DNA of 64,000 nt from Akkermansia muciniphila (GTDB lineage: Bacteria > Pseudomonadota > Gammaproteobacteria > Burkholderiales > Burkholderiaceae_C), in contig CALQKH020000007.1 of assembly GCA_943331105.2 (NCBI GenBank), positions 62,001-126,000 on the forward strand. The letters run 5' to 3'. Shown here piece by piece: positions 62,264-64,000 of this stretch (its first letter is position 1; the number at the start of each line of letters is the position of its first letter). The notes under the pieces were generated by a model. That model worked only from the letters and a program-made list of their open reading frames with translations. It had not been told where the DNA came from and ran no database searches. The position numbers and the translations under genes are program-made.

Positions 62264-63883
62264 TCAGCTGAACACGCCGCCGTAGTCCTTGCGCAGTTCG
62301 TTTTTCTGAACCTTGCCAGTGCCGCCCACGGGCAAGGATTCGAGGAAGACCACATCGTCGGGCACCCACCACTTGGCCACTTTGGTGGCCAAAAAGTCCA
62401 GAATCTCTTGCTTTTCGACGGTTTGCCCCGGCTTGCGCACGATGAACAGCAGCGGGCGCTCGTCCCACTTGGGATGCTTGACGCCAATCACGGCGGCCAT
62501 GGCCACAGCGGGGTGCCCGATGGCGGCGTTTTCCAGATCGATCGAGCTGATCCACTCGCCGCCGGTCTTGATGACGTCCTTGGTGCGGTCGCGGATCTGC
62601 ATGGTGCCTTGTGCATCGATGGTGGCGATATCGCCCGTGGGGAACCAGCCGTCTACCAATGCGGTTTTTTCGGCCTTGAAGTAGCGCTCCACGATCCATT
62701 GACCGCGCACCATCAGCTCGCCTTGGGATGTGCCGTCGCGCGGCAGGGTGCTGCCGTTTTCATCCACAATTTTGATCTCGATGCCCGAGACCGCGCGGCC
62801 TTGCTTGGCCACGATGGCGTGTTGTTCAGCTGCAGGTTTTTGGCGGTCGGTACGGGTCAGCAAGCTCATGGTGGCCACTGCGGTGGTTTCGGTCATGCCC
62901 CAGCCGTGGCGCACCTCCACGCCATAGACGTCCACGAACTTGGCGATCAGCGCCATGGGCATGGCCGAGCCGCCCACGCAGGTGCGCTTCATGTGGGCAA
63001 AGCGCAAGTTGTTTTGCTCCACATGCTGGATCAGGCCCATCCATATGGTGGGCACGCCTGCGCTGATGGTGACCTGCTCAGCGTCCATCAGCTCGTACAA
63101 GCTGGGGCCGTCGAGCTTGGGGCCAGGCAGGACCAGCTTGGTGCCCGCAACGAGTGCGGCGTAAGGGATACACCAGGCGTTGATGTGGAACATGGGCACC
63201 ACGGGCAAGATGGTTTCTTGTGCAGACAGGCCCAGCACATCGGGCATGCAGCCGGTGGTGGCGTTCATGACGATGGCGCGGTGTGAATACAGCACGCCCT
63301 TGGGGTTGCCGGTGGTGCCCGAGGTGTAGCACAGCGCTGCGCCGGTGCTTTCATCGAGAGCGGGCCAGTCAAAGCGGTCAGACAGGCCTGCGATCAGGTC
63401 TTCGTAGTTCAACACGTCAACACCGTCAATGGCGGGTGTGTTGGCCGCATCGGCCAGGCACACCCAGGCGCGGACTTTGGGGCAATGCGCGGCAATGCCT
63501 TTGACCAATGGCGCAAAGGTGGCGTCAAACAGCACCACTTCGTCTTCGGCGTGGTTGATCACATAAATGAGTTGCTGCGGGTGCAGGCGCGGGTTGCAGG
63601 TGTGCATGACCATGCCACTGCCCGAGACCGCGTAATATGCCTCCAAGTGGCGGTGGTTGTTCCAGGCGATCGACCCGACGGCGCTGCCGGCTTTCAGGCC
63701 CATCTGCGCCAGGGCGTTGGCCAGTTGACGGGAGCGGCGGGCCACTTGGGCATAGGTGCTGCGGTGCAACGGGCCGTGCGTCTCGCGTGAGACGACTTCT
63801 TGCTCGCCAAACTGTGCAGCGCCGTGTTCAAGAATGCCCGAAATGAGCAGGGGGCGGTTCATCATGAGGCCGGTTTGAGGCAT
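62264..63883 (-). CDS. Long-chain acyl-CoA synthetase (AMP-binding)
   Basis: 539-residue ANL-superfamily acyl-CoA ligase resembling AlkK/FadD3-type medium or long-chain enzymes. [17 protein letters not shown] is the P-loop, [11 protein letters not shown] the A4/A5 region, and [10 protein letters not shown] with [21 protein letters not shown] the A7/A8 hinge. The terminal [11 protein letters not shown] holds the catalytic Lys. ATG 63883 has a GGAG Shine-Dalgarno. Second such gene in the window, different from the one at 15385-17070. It follows the partial serine hydrolase gene on the same strand by 25 bp and may be in its operon. Confidence 0.93.
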   Translation of the reverse strand: MPQTGLMMNRPLLISGILEHGAAQFGEQEVVSRETHGPLHRSTYAQVARRSRQLANALAQMGLKAGSAVGSIAWNNHRHLEAYYAVSGSGMVMHTCNPRLHPQQLIYVINHAEDEVVLFDATFAPLVKGIAAHCPKVRAWVCLADAANTPAIDGVDVLNYEDLIAGLSDRFDWPALDESTGAALCYTSGTTGNPKGVLYSHRAIVMNATTGCMPDVLGLSAQETILPVVPMFHINAWCIPYAALVAGTKLVLPGPKLDGPSLYELMDAEQVTISAGVPTIWMGLIQHVEQNNLRFAHMKRTCVGGSAMPMALIAKFVDVYGVEVRHGWGMTETTAVATMSLLTRTDRQKPAAEQHAIVAKQGRAVSGIEIKIVDENGSTLPRDGTSQGELMVRGQWIVERYFKAEKTALVDGWFPTGDIATIDAQGTMQIRDRTKDVIKTGGEWISSIDLENAAIGHPAVAMAAVIGVKHPKWDERPLLFIVRKPGQTVEKQEILDFLATKVAKWWVPDDVVFLESLPVGGTGKVQKNELRKDYGGVFS

Positions 63884-63908
63884 GTTTGTCTCCAGTGTTT
63901 TGATTGAT

Positions 63909-64000
63909 TTACAGCAGCGCCGCGTACACCAGGTTGCGGAACAGGGGGCGATAGTAGTCCCTTTGGTTTGGCGCTTGAATCATCAGCATGGCATACATGT
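63909..64000 (-). CDS. C-terminal end of a probable beta-lactamase-like serine hydrolase
   Basis: Only the last 30 codons are inside the window, ending at TAA 63909. The visible tail contains MLMIQAPNQRDYYRPLFRN and ends LVYAALL, which matches the C-termini of class C beta-lactamase-related serine hydrolases (EstB-like) common in Burkholderiales. The active-site motifs would be outside the window, so the call is tentative. Confidence 0.5.
   Translation of the reverse strand, partial: MYAMLMIQAPNQRDYYRPLFRNLVYAALL

Overview
The window reads as chromosome of a betaproteobacterium, most likely a Burkholderiales member of the Comamonadaceae (Limnohabitans/Rhodoferax-like). This is inferred from gene content (polyhydroxyalkanoate granule-region protein, DUF6279 lipoprotein, two-domain Nudix/metallo-beta-lactamase protein, one-cysteine DksA), moderately high GC, and the style of a complete division and cell wall (dcw) cluster. 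It has not been checked by a database search. No rRNA, tRNA, CRISPR array, transposase or phage gene was found.

Layout. 1-9.5 kb: an M20 amidohydrolase cut by the window edge, a molybdopterin oxidoreductase with a PHA-granule protein, a soluble lytic transglycosylase divergent from 5-formyl-THF cyclo-ligase, a TetR regulator, an unusual MBL-fold protein with a clear terminator, and a two-gene lipoprotein operon. 9.6-17.9 kb: glmU, an SDR, a Phd/PIN toxin-antitoxin pair, an Lrp-type regulator divergent from glmS, an acyl-CoA synthetase, a SET-domain protein and a VF530 protein. 18-24 kb: a regulatory block with a Lon-like protease, two LuxR-type response regulators (the second without a phosphorylatable receiver) around a His-rich small protein, and two divergent Crp-like regulators around a palindromic operator. 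24-35.6 kb: FAD oxidoreductase, cysK, RNase P RNA, a cysteine-free IscR-like regulator, a pseudouridine synthase homologue without its catalytic Asp, a Nudix-MBL fusion, dapF, a DUF484 gene, xerC, a His-rich CobW GTPase and a DksA-like protein with a long basic tail.

35.8-54.4 kb: the full dcw cluster (mraZ rsmH ftsL ftsI murE murF mraY murD ftsW murG murC ddl ftsQ ftsA ftsZ lpxC). Most genes overlap by a few bases, so it is probably one transcription unit for peptidoglycan precursor synthesis and septation, started by a promoter with MraZ-type repeats. glmU and glmS elsewhere in the window supply the UDP-GlcNAc it consumes, and dapF the diaminopimelate.

54.4-64 kb: a DMT exporter, pyrF, an MFS exporter, an acyl-CoA dehydrogenase, a glutathione S-transferase, a 2.6 kb CmcJ-like oxidoreductase/GST/LysR cassette flanked by an exact 50 bp direct repeat, an acyl-CoA synthetase, and the tail of a probable serine hydrolase.

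Most notable: the repeat-bounded cassette; a recurring arrangement in which a -10-like hexamer ends 5-7 nt before ATG, predicting leaderless mRNAs for several genes; and a run of proteins that keep a family fold but have lost its defining catalytic or ligand residues.
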